A stretch of DNA of 64,000 nucleotides from Cupriavidus sp. IDO (GTDB taxonomy: Bacteria; Pseudomonadota; Gammaproteobacteria; Burkholderiales; Burkholderiaceae). This document shows positions 31,095-38,328 of this stretch, in pieces. Both the position numbers and the translations under genes were made by a program. The stretch's first letter is position 1. Every line of letters starts with the position of its first letter. The notes beneath the pieces were generated by a model. The model did not search any database and was not told the DNA's origin. It saw nothing but the letters and a program-made list of their open reading frames with translations. Where the stretch lies: NCBI RefSeq assembly GCF_000812465.1, contig NZ_JWMA01000104.1:62001-126000 (forward strand), given 5' to 3'.

Positions 31095-31721
31095 TTGGCG
31101 GTGATGTTGGGTGTTGCCGTGGTAACGCTGCGGCGCTGGGACAAGGCAGGCCGGCTAACGCCGGCCTGCCGCACGTTGGGAGGTCACAGGCGCTATGACC
31201 TTGCCAAGATGCGAGATGCATTAAGACAAGCCGGTCCACCAAAAGGTGGTAAGACCATTGCCTACGCCCGCGTGTCATCGCATGACCAGAAGGGGCAACT
31301 GCAAAGCCAGGCGCTTCGACTACAGCGACATTGCGAGCAGCAATGCTGGCCCAACATCGAGGTCATTACTGACCTCGGCTCTGGATTGAACTACAAGAAG
31401 AAGGGCCTGCTGACGCTGCTGCGGGAGATCCTGATGCGTCAGGTCACGCGCATCGTGCTCGTGACGAAGGACCGGCTGCTGCGCTTCGGGTCGGAGTTCC
31501 GCATCTGCGACGTCTTCGATGTCGAGGTGGTGGTGCTCGACGCACAAGAAGACATTTCGCGCGAACAACAACTCACCGAGGATCTGGTCGAAATCCTGAC
31601 TGTCTTCTCTCCGCGACTGTATGGCACGCGCAGTCGGAAAAATCTGAAAGCCTTGCAAGCGGACGCGAATGTGATTAAATCACGGCACACTAAGAACGAA
31701 GAACTTTGCCCTTGCAACTGA
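31095..31721 (+). CDS. tnpA: IS607-family serine-recombinase transposase TnpA
   Basis: The 208-residue reading has a MerR-like winged helix (MLGVAVVTLRRWDKAGRL, then TLGGHRRYDLAKM) and a serine-resolvase domain with the catalytic serine in TIAYARVSSHDQKGQ. It ends with ILTVFSPRLYGTRSRKN, typical of IS607 TnpA. In this family TnpA alone moves the element. The frame is open upstream of the TTG at 31095 and reads SIGELAVMLGV, as expected for the start of the helix-turn-helix. However, no ATG precedes it before a TGA at 31077-31079. The N-terminus may therefore begin at a rare codon or carry a small deletion. Confidence 0.85.
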   Translation: MAVMLGVAVVTLRRWDKAGRLTPACRTLGGHRRYDLAKMRDALRQAGPPKGGKTIAYARVSSHDQKGQLQSQALRLQRHCEQQCWPNIEVITDLGSGLNYKKKGLLTLLREILMRQVTRIVLVTKDRLLRFGSEFRICDVFDVEVVVLDAQEDISREQQLTEDLVEILTVFSPRLYGTRSRKNLKALQADANVIKSRHTKNEELCPCN

Positions 31722-33370
31722 CCATCCAAACGCGCCCGCCGATTGCGTCGCAAGCCATTCCAGTGCTGGATCGGCTGTGCGCGCACTACGGCCTGCATAA
31801 GCGCAAGCTCTACGCGCGCGTGGCAAAAGATGGTGGCAAGGCCAAGGACTACAAGACTGAATTCTGCCAGCAGTACGGCCTCACCGCCCGCTACTTCAAT
31901 GGCCTGTTCAACGATTTGCAGGGATCGATCGACAGCGTTCGTGAGCTGTTGACAGAGGGCATCAAGGACAAGCGCGGCGATGTTCAAAAACTGAAGGAGC
32001 GTCTCAAAGGGTACGACAAGAAGCTCGCGGAAATCGCGTCGAAGAAAGTTCTTGTCACCACCAAGGTGTTCAAGCGCTGGACCAAACAAAAACGCAAGAT
32101 TGAACTTAAGATCGAACGCCTGGACAAGCAGATTCAGGAGTTCAGGGTCCGCTTGGCCGCGAATGTGCCCGGCATCTGCTTTGGCTCGCGCAAGCTCTTC
32201 CACAAGCAGTTCAACCTCTCAGAGAACGGCTACGCCAATCACAAAGCGTGGAAGAAGGATTGGGATGCCGCGCGCAACCATGAATGTTTCTTCCTCGGAT
32301 CCGGCGACGAAAAAGGCGGTAACCAATCCTGCACGCTGTTTGTTGGTGAGGATGGCCTGCTCGCGCTGCGCATCAGGTTGCCCGATGCCGTGGCGGCTGC
32401 CTGCGGGCCGGCAGACGGCGGTCCGAGGCCGGAAAAACTCACGAGCAAGGATAAGTACCTCGTTCTGCCTGGACTGACGTTCCCGTACGATGAGGCCGAT
32501 CTGCGTCGCGCCCTACGCGATGGCAAGGCGCTGTCCTGGCTGATCCACAAGGATCACAAGGGCTACCGCTTGATGGTCTCGTTTGATCGGCCGGAGACGA
32601 AGGTATCGACCCTTAGCCGTAAGTTCGGCGCGATCGGCATCGACTTCAACGCCGACCGTCTTGCCGTCGCAGAGACCGATCCGGGCGGAAACGTCATCAA
32701 GGCGTGGCGAATCGATCTTACGTTCGAGGGCAAGAGCAGCGGGCAGCGCGACGCCATCTTGTCCGATGCGCTGGAGGAGGTGGTCGAATATGCGCTGAAG
32801 GTGCGCAAGCCGATCGCCGGCGAAGATCTCAACTTCGCCGACAAGAAGAAGGACATGACAGCGATGACGCCCGCGCAGGCGCGGGCGCTGTCGGGTCTTG
32901 CCTACGCGAAGTATCAGCAGTTGCTCGCCTCGAAGTGCCACCGGCGCGGCGTCGAGCTAATCAAGGTGGACCCGGCCTACACGTCGGTGGCTGGGCTGGT
33001 CAAATACGCTAAGCCGCGTGGGCTTAGCGTCCATAAAGCGGCCGCGGGTGTCATAGCCCGTCGGTCGCAGGGCTGCAAGGAAAACATTCCAAGAGAGGTA
33101 TCGACACCGGTATCTATCATGGGTGTGACCGCTGTCTTCCGGCTACCTGCAAGGAATCGTTCGGAGGCTGGCGGCACATCTTGGGGTGAGATCCACGTGG
33201 CTCTGGGCAAGTTCCGGCGCGAGATGATCGCCGCACAGAGGAAATCTGTTGCGCGAAAGGTCGGGGCGTCCCGCGGCGTCAAGTCGCGAGGGCCGAGCGG
33301 GGGCACCGTGAACCCTGCGGGAATCAAATCAAATAGCTCACCGCGAAGCGGTGAGCAGATTTGTTCCTAG
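31706..33370 (+). CDS. tnpB: TnpB-type RNA-guided nuclease homologue (atypical catalytic site)
   Basis: The 554-residue protein overlaps tnpA by 16 bases and starts at TTG. A Lys-rich helical region (residues 90-150) precedes the RuvC-like core: D313 in AIGIDFNADRLAVAET and E373 in PIAGEDLNFADKK. The segment that normally carries the zinc knuckle (VDPAYTSVAGLVKYAKP, residues 421-437) has no CxxC pair. The place of the third RuvC aspartate reads GLSVHKAAAGVIARR, with no aspartate. TnpB proteins of IS605/IS607 elements cut DNA with an RNA made from the element's right end. This one belongs to a variant group whose activity I cannot judge. The ORF runs through the terminal hairpin. Confidence 0.85.
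   Translation: MPLQLTIQTRPPIASQAIPVLDRLCAHYGLHKRKLYARVAKDGGKAKDYKTEFCQQYGLTARYFNGLFNDLQGSIDSVRELLTEGIKDKRGDVQKLKERLKGYDKKLAEIASKKVLVTTKVFKRWTKQKRKIELKIERLDKQIQEFRVRLAANVPGICFGSRKLFHKQFNLSENGYANHKAWKKDWDAARNHECFFLGSGDEKGGNQSCTLFVGEDGLLALRIRLPDAVAAACGPADGGPRPEKLTSKDKYLVLPGLTFPYDEADLRRALRDGKALSWLIHKDHKGYRLMVSFDRPETKVSTLSRKFGAIGIDFNADRLAVAETDPGGNVIKAWRIDLTFEGKSSGQRDAILSDALEEVVEYALKVRKPIAGEDLNFADKKKDMTAMTPAQARALSGLAYAKYQQLLASKCHRRGVELIKVDPAYTSVAGLVKYAKPRGLSVHKAAAGVIARRSQGCKENIPREVSTPVSIMGVTAVFRLPARNRSEAGGTSWGEIHVALGKFRREMIAAQRKSVARKVGASRGVKSRGPSGGTVNPAGIKSNSSPRSGEQICS
33336..33356 (+). ncRNA. 3'-terminal hairpin of the element, candidate omega-RNA scaffold stem
   Basis: GCTCACCGC-GAA-GCGGTGAGC forms a perfect 9-base-pair stem with a GAA loop at the extreme right end of the element, inside the last codons of tnpB. 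No T-run follows, so it does not look like a terminator. In known TnpB systems the guide RNA derives from the tnpB 3' end and the adjoining right end, with the guide read from flanking DNA. By that logic a guide would begin shortly after 33356. Confidence 0.45.
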
Positions 33371-33425
33371 TGATGTTAGCGGTAGACTGTCGGACGTGTA
33401 CGACGAATCCTGGTCCAGCCTGTCG

Positions 33426-35123
33426 ATGCCCTCGTTCCTGACCGCTGTGCGCCGCACCGGCGCCACCTCCGCAGCCATTGCTGCCCGCCTCCTTCCCCGG
33501 CTGCCTGAGCACATTGCGCGCAATGCATCGCCGCACGGCGCCGCCCGACAGCTGGCGCGCTGCATTGCTGCCGGCGCGCTCGCATGCGCGGCTGCCGGTT
33601 TCGCGCTGCCGGCCTTGGCGCAGGCTCCGCTATGGTTTGCGCAGGGCCGCCCCTCGCCCGAGGCCCAGCAGGCAGTCGATGCGCTGGCTGCGGCCGCCGC
33701 CGATGGCCTGGATCCCGCCGACTACGATGCGGACACGCTGCGCCAGGCGGTTTCCCAGGCGGCCAGCGGGCCGGCCCTGGCACCGGACGCCGCGGCGCGC
33801 CTTGACGCTGCGCTGACCGGCGCGATGGAACAGATGCTGGCCGACCTGCATGCCGGCCGCGTGAATCCCCGGACGGTGCGCGCGAATTTCTCGCCGCAGG
33901 CCGAGCGGCCGTTCGATGCGGCTACCTGGCTGCGCGACGCCGTGGCGGCGCACCGCCTGCCTGAAGCGATCCGGCAGGCCGCGCCGGCGTTTCCGCTGTA
34001 TGGGACGCTGCGGGCGGCCCTGGCCCGCTATCGTGACATCGCCGCACAGCCAGCCTGGGCGCAGCCGCTGCCGCGGCTGCCCGGTGCGAAACTGACCGCG
34101 GGCCAGCCCTACGCGGGCACCGCCGCGCTTACCGCGCGCCTGGTGGCGCTGGGCGACCTGCCCGCCGGCACGCCGGCGCCGCGGCGCTATGAAGGCGTGG
34201 TGGTCGATGGTGTGAAGGCTTTCCAGTCCCGCCACGGCCTGGAGGTCGATGGCGTGCTCGGGCCGGGGACACTCGCGCAGCTCAATACCCCCATCGCCAG
34301 CCGCGTGCGGCAGATTGAACTGACCATGGAGCGCCTGCGCTGGACCCCGCTGGACGGGCCGCGCATGATTGTGGTCAACGTCCCGGAATTCATGCTGCGT
34401 GCCTACGAACTGCACGACGGCAAGCTCGATATCAAGCTCGAGATGAAGGTGATCGTGGGCAAGGCGCTTGACACCCGCACGCCGCTGTTCAAGGAGGACA
34501 TGCGCTATATCGAATTCAGCCCGTACTGGAATGTGCCCCCGTCAATCGCGCGCCGCGAGACTGTCCCGCAGCTGCGCAGCGATCCCGGCTATTTCACGCG
34601 GCAGGGATTCGAGTTCGTGAGCGGGGATGGCAAGGCGGTGACCACACTGTCCGATGCAAACCTGGACGCCGTGCTGAACGGGCGCATGCGCATCCGCCAG
34701 CGCCCCGGGCCGATGAACGCGCTTGGCGATATCAAGTTTGTGTTCCCCAACAACGAGAACATCTACCTGCACCACACGCCCACGCCGCAGTTGTTCAAGC
34801 GTGACCGGCGCGACTTCAGCCACGGCTGCATCCGTGTGGAGGAACCCGTGGCACTCGCAAAATTCGTCATGCAGGGCATGCCCGACTGGACCGAGACCCG
34901 CATCCGCGACGCGATGACCCGCGGCAAGTCCAGCACGGTGCGGCTGCAGCAGCCGTTGCCGGTCGTGCTGGCGTACGGCACGGTGATCGCGCGGGCCGAT
35001 GGTCGTGTATCCTTCCTGCCAGACATCTATGGTCATGACAAGCTGCTGGACCAGGCGTTGCGGCAACGCCCCGCGCGCCGCGCGCCGGCAGCCATCGCGA
35101 GTGCTGCGGGCCGCACGCCCTGA
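33426..35123 (+). CDS. ldtD: L,D-transpeptidase, YcbB/LdtD type
   Basis: The enzyme makes 3-3 cross-links in peptidoglycan in the periplasm. The 565-residue protein has a signal region (ARCIAAGALACAAAGFALPALAQ), an N-terminal scaffold domain, a peptidoglycan-binding repeat (VVVDGVKAFQSRHGLEVDG to GPGTLAQLNTP, about residues 255-285), and a YkuD catalytic domain ending in the signature HHTPTPQLF with FSHGCIRVEEPVAL (catalytic Cys). The frame is open into the insertion element. The ATG at 33426 is the first start clear of it, but has no good binding site. The MepK-like gene follows after 30 bases, as in the E. coli ycbB-ycbK pair. Confidence 0.88.
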   Translation: MPSFLTAVRRTGATSAAIAARLLPRLPEHIARNASPHGAARQLARCIAAGALACAAAGFALPALAQAPLWFAQGRPSPEAQQAVDALAAAAADGLDPADYDADTLRQAVSQAASGPALAPDAAARLDAALTGAMEQMLADLHAGRVNPRTVRANFSPQAERPFDAATWLRDAVAAHRLPEAIRQAAPAFPLYGTLRAALARYRDIAAQPAWAQPLPRLPGAKLTAGQPYAGTAALTARLVALGDLPAGTPAPRRYEGVVVDGVKAFQSRHGLEVDGVLGPGTLAQLNTPIASRVRQIELTMERLRWTPLDGPRMIVVNVPEFMLRAYELHDGKLDIKLEMKVIVGKALDTRTPLFKEDMRYIEFSPYWNVPPSIARRETVPQLRSDPGYFTRQGFEFVSGDGKAVTTLSDANLDAVLNGRMRIRQRPGPMNALGDIKFVFPNNENIYLHHTPTPQLFKRDRRDFSHGCIRVEEPVALAKFVMQGMPDWTETRIRDAMTRGKSSTVRLQQPLPVVLAYGTVIARADGRVSFLPDIYGHDKLLDQALRQRPARRAPAAIASAAGRTP

Positions 35124-35153
35124 TGCGCTGCGAGCACTTCAAGAGGGTTTCCC

Positions 35154-35714
35154 ATGATTCATGCGACGCGCATGGCACGCCGCCGTTTCCTTCATGCCAC
35201 CGGCGGGCTGGCGCTTGCAGCCGGGCTGATGCCGCTGACGTCACGCCAGGCACTGGCCAGCCTGCCCGATGCCCGCTCGCTCGCCTTCGACCACACGCAT
35301 ACCGGAGAACGCATTTCGCTGGTCTACGCGGTGGGCGATCGCTTCCTGCCGGACGCGCTGACCACGCTTAACGGCTTCCTGCGCGACCACTACTCGGGAC
35401 AGGTCGGCGTGATCGATCCGCAGCTGTTCGACCTGCTGTTCCAGCTGCGCCGCACGCTCGGCACAGACAGCCCGTTCCAGGTCATCTCCGGCTACCGCAG
35501 CCCGGCCACCAATACGCGGCTGCGCAATACGCGCGGCGGCGGCGTGGCGAAGCACAGCCTGCACATGGACGGCAAGGCCATCGACATCCGGCTGGCCGGC
35601 GTTCCCCTGGCGGACGTGCGTGACGCGGCGAAGTCCCTGCAAGGCGGTGGCGTGGGCTTCTACCAGTCCGAGCAGTTCGTCCATGTCGATACCGGACGCG
35701 TGCGCTACTGGTAA
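35154..35714 (+). CDS. Tat-exported murein endopeptidase, DUF882/MepK family
   Basis: The 186-residue protein has a Tat signal (MARRRFLHATGGLALAAGL) and a peptidase M15-like DUF882 domain. Metal ligands are visible in GYRSPATNTRLRN, VAKHSLHMDGKAIDIRLAG and EQFVHVDTGRVRYW. E. coli MepK (YcbK) cleaves mDAP-mDAP (3-3) cross-links, the product of the L,D-transpeptidase encoded just upstream, so the two form a make-and-break pair. AGAGGG precedes the ATG at 35154; a start six codons later is also possible. Confidence 0.88.
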   Translation: MIHATRMARRRFLHATGGLALAAGLMPLTSRQALASLPDARSLAFDHTHTGERISLVYAVGDRFLPDALTTLNGFLRDHYSGQVGVIDPQLFDLLFQLRRTLGTDSPFQVISGYRSPATNTRLRNTRGGGVAKHSLHMDGKAIDIRLAGVPLADVRDAAKSLQGGGVGFYQSEQFVHVDTGRVRYW

Positions 35715-35775
35715 GAGGTGTAAGTGGCGGGAGCCGTTGCGCAGGTTCGCTGCATGCGCAGCGCAACCCAAAGAA

Positions 35776-35809
35776 AAAAGCCGCGAACCCATGCGGGATC
35801 GCGGCTTTT
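35776..35809. terminator. Bidirectional rho-independent terminator
   Basis: AAAAGCCGCGA at 35776-35786 pairs with TCGCGGCTTTT at 35799-35809. It is flanked by an A-run on one side and Ts on the other. It lies between the peptidase gene (plus) and tRNA-Met (minus) and can serve both. Confidence 0.85.
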
Positions 35810-35817
35810 CAAATAGA

Positions 35818-35894
<77 letters not shown>

Positions 35895-35907
35895 AACGAA
35901 GACCGCA

Positions 35908-35935
35908 ATTATACCGGTAGTTTTTGGGCTGTCAA
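35908..35935 (-). promoter_or_regulatory. Sigma70 promoter of tRNA-Met
   Basis: On the minus strand a perfect TTGACA (35935-35930) and a perfect TATAAT (35913-35908) are separated by 16 bases. The -10 box ends 13 bases before the mature tRNA 5' end. Confidence 0.9.
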
Positions 35936-35975
35936 CACCTTTATCTCAAGAATGTTTCCGGGCCCGCTGCGGCCA

Positions 35976-36007
35976 AAAGAAAACCGGCAGGCCAGTTGGC
36001 CTGCCGG
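35976..36007 (-). terminator. Terminator of the MFS permease gene
   Basis: CCGGCAGGCCA at 35984-35994 pairs with TGGCCTGCCGG at 35997-36007, an 11-base-pair stem with a two-base centre. On the minus strand it is followed by TTTTCTTTT. It lies 45 bases after the permease stop codon. Confidence 0.85.
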
Positions 36008-36052
36008 CTGGAGCGACCGATTACCGGATCGGTCTTGCCTGCACTACCTCGT

Positions 36053-37753
36053 TCAGTCGTTGGCGTAGATGTTCACGTCCTTGGTTTCGCGCACGAACAG
36101 CGCGCCGACCACGAAGGTGACCGCGGCGATGATGATCGGGTACCAGAGGCCGTAGTAGATGTTGCCGTTCTGCGCCACCAGCGCGAAGGAGATGGTGGGC
36201 AGCAGGCCGCCGAACCAGCCGTTGCCGATATGGTAGGGCAGCGACATCGAGGTGTAGCGGATCCGGGTCGGGAACAGTTCGACCAGCATGGCGGCGATCG
36301 GGCCGTACACCATCGTGACGTAGATCACCAGGATCGTCAGCAGCACCAGCACCATGACGGTGTTCATCTGCGCCGGGTCGGCCTTGGTCGGGTAGCCGGC
36401 CGCGCCCATCGAGTCAGCCACTTCCTTCTTGAACGCCGCGATCTGCTTCTTGCTGGCGTCGTCGAAGCTGTGGCCGGCCGGAACCAGCGTGCCATTGATC
36501 GAGGTGATTTCCTTGTCGCCGATCTTCACCGTAGCGGTGGTGCCGGCCGGAGCGTTCACCACTTCATAGCTGGCGGAAGCCTGGGCCAGGGTCCGCTTGG
36601 CGATGTCGCACGAGCTGCGGAAGTCGATCTCGCGGGCGATCGGGCTGCCCTGGAACGAGCACTGCTTCGGATCGGCGGTGACGACGATCTGGGCGGACTG
36701 CTGGGCGCGTTCCAGCGCCGGGTTGGCGTAGTGGGTCAGGCCCTTGAAGATCGGGAAGTAGGTCAGCACGGCCAGCGCGCAGCCCGCCATGATGATCCAC
36801 TTGCGGCCGATCTTGTCCGACAGCGAGCCGAAGAAGACGAAGAACGGCGTGCCCAGCACCAGCGAGCCCGCGATCAGCAGGTTGGCGGTGGTGGCGTCGA
36901 CCTTCAGCACCTGGGTCATGAAGAACAGCGTGTAGAACTGGCCCGTGTACCACACCACAGCCTGGCCGGCGGTCAGGCCCACCAGCGCCAGGATCACGAT
37001 CTTGAGGTTGCGCCATTGGGCGAAGCTCTCGGTGAGCGGCGCCTTGGAGGTCTTGCCCTCGGCCTTCATCTTCTGGAAGGCCGGCGATTCGCTCATCGAC
37101 AGCCGGATGTAGACCGACATGGCCAGCAGCAGGATCGAGACCAGGAACGGGATGCGCCAGCCCCAGGTATCGAAGGCCGGGCCGGTCAGGTTGCGGCACA
37201 GCAGGATGACGATCAGCGACAGGAACAGGCCGAGCGTGGCGGTAGTCTGGATCCACGAGGTGTAGGAGCCGCGCTTGCCGTGCGGGGCATGCTCGGCCAC
37301 GTAGGTGGCCGCGCCGCCGTACTCGCCGCCGAGCGCCAGGCCCTGCAGCATGCGCAGGGCGATCAGGATGATCGGCGCGGCCCAGCCGATGGTGGCATAG
37401 CCGGGCAGCAGGCCGACGATGAAGGTCGACATACCCATGATCAGGATGGTGATCAGGAAGGTGTACTTGCGCCCGATCATGTCGCCGAGGCGGCCGAACA
37501 CCAGCGCGCCGAAAGGCCGCACGATGAAGCCGGCGGCGAAGGCCAGCAGGGCGAAGATGAAGGCGGAGGTGGGGTCGAGGCCCGCGAAGAACTGCTTGGC
37601 GATGATGGCCGCCAGCGAGCCATACAGATAAAAGTCATACCACTCGAACACCGTGCCCAGCGAGGAGGCCAGAATCACCTTCCTCTCTTCGTGCGTCATC
37701 GGTGCGTTTTGGGCGCCCCCTCCGGGCACCGCAACGTTCTGCGCGTTAGCCAT
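36053..37753 (-). CDS. MFS permease of the metabolite:H+ symporter (ProP/shikimate) group with a large loop
   Basis: The 566-residue protein starts with the MHS signature (SSLGTVFEWYDFYLYGSLAA), has RPFGALVFGRLGDMIGRKYTF and the second motif GSLSDKIGRKWII. It has twelve predicted helices. Between helix 9 (ends near residue 342) and helix 10 (starts near 464) is an insert of about 120 mostly polar residues with two cysteines (C365 and C382). From the topology it should face the periplasm. Homologues of this length exist in Burkholderiales as far as I recall. The substrate, probably a small organic acid or osmolyte, is not evident. Confidence 0.85.
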   Translation of the reverse strand: MANAQNVAVPGGGAQNAPMTHEERKVILASSLGTVFEWYDFYLYGSLAAIIAKQFFAGLDPTSAFIFALLAFAAGFIVRPFGALVFGRLGDMIGRKYTFLITILIMGMSTFIVGLLPGYATIGWAAPIILIALRMLQGLALGGEYGGAATYVAEHAPHGKRGSYTSWIQTTATLGLFLSLIVILLCRNLTGPAFDTWGWRIPFLVSILLLAMSVYIRLSMSESPAFQKMKAEGKTSKAPLTESFAQWRNLKIVILALVGLTAGQAVVWYTGQFYTLFFMTQVLKVDATTANLLIAGSLVLGTPFFVFFGSLSDKIGRKWIIMAGCALAVLTYFPIFKGLTHYANPALERAQQSAQIVVTADPKQCSFQGSPIAREIDFRSSCDIAKRTLAQASASYEVVNAPAGTTATVKIGDKEITSINGTLVPAGHSFDDASKKQIAAFKKEVADSMGAAGYPTKADPAQMNTVMVLVLLTILVIYVTMVYGPIAAMLVELFPTRIRYTSMSLPYHIGNGWFGGLLPTISFALVAQNGNIYYGLWYPIIIAAVTFVVGALFVRETKDVNIYAND

Positions 37754-38004
37754 CTTGTCCCCTCCGTCTGTCGAATGGATCTCCGGCGGCCCGCCGGCCG
37801 TTGCGCGCGCAGCGGCGCGCTGCGGCCGTGCTGCCGAAGTTGCAAGGATTGTGGGTCGCGAAACTTACTGACTTCTGACAGATTCGCGCGCAAAAACGCG
37901 AATTGCGTCGGGGTATACGCTAGCCGCTGACCGGCATTTTCATGCTGCATTGCGGTGGGTTGCGGCCGCGGCAGGCAGGCATTTGCGGGGCACCGGCAAT
38001 GCCG

Positions 38005-38328
38005 CTATGCAGCATCCGAGTGTGCGCTGCGCGAGGCGCCCTGCGAAGGTGGGGTGGGGGCGATCGGGTGTTCGTCAGCATCCTCGTCGGCCCGGTTCAT
38101 GCGCCAGGCGTAGAGCGCGGCCATCAGCACGTAGATGATCAGCGCACCCTGCGCGCCGACCCAGAACGAGAACGGCCAGCCGAAGAAGTCAAACCGGAGT
38201 TCGCGCGCATACCAGCTGGCGACAAACGTCACCACGAACCAGACGACGAGCAGCACGCCGATCCAGCGCAGGTTGTGGTGCCAGGCCTGCCGCTCGGCAG
38301 GCGGAATTTGCGGAGGCTCGTGCTTCAT
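38005..38328 (-). CDS. DUF4212 small subunit of a sodium:solute symporter (orphan)
   Basis: The 107-residue protein shows the DUF4212 pattern WHHNLRWIGVLLVVWFVVT, RELRFDFFGWPFSFWVGAQG and IYVLMAALYAWRMNRAD: two membrane helices with an amphipathic link. This subunit normally precedes the large SSS-family symporter of the VC_2705 type. Here no large subunit follows; after 251 bases comes the MFS permease. Its start overlaps the sensor kinase stop (ATGA). The charged C-terminal tail is not conserved. Confidence 0.85.
   Translation of the reverse strand: MKHEPPQIPPAERQAWHHNLRWIGVLLVVWFVVTFVASWYARELRFDFFGWPFSFWVGAQGALIIYVLMAALYAWRMNRADEDADEHPIAPTPPSQGASRSAHSDAA

Larger units (their letters stand above)
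31000..33370 (+). mobile_element. IS607-like insertion element with tnpA and tnpB
   Basis: Two overlapping genes, a serine-recombinase transposase and a TnpB, define an IS607-type element. Its base composition is visibly less GC-rich than the flanks. The left edge lies between the end of the receiver-domain similarity (about 30965) and tnpA. A 7-base inverted match CAAATCT (31005-31011) and AGATTTG (33357-33363) may mark the ends, although IS607 elements lack true terminal repeats. The right edge is close to the hairpin at 33336-33356. Boundaries are approximate. Confidence 0.75.

Noticed and set aside
37882-37903. Hairpin ATTCGCG/CGCGAAT upstream of the MFS gene
   Set aside because: It is a seven-pair stem with an eight-base loop in GC-rich DNA. 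No context ties it to a regulator, so it is left out of the features.
35924-37930. A 668-codon plus-strand frame opposite the MFS permease
   Set aside because: It is a shadow frame. The MFS motifs and helix pattern on the minus strand are unmistakable.
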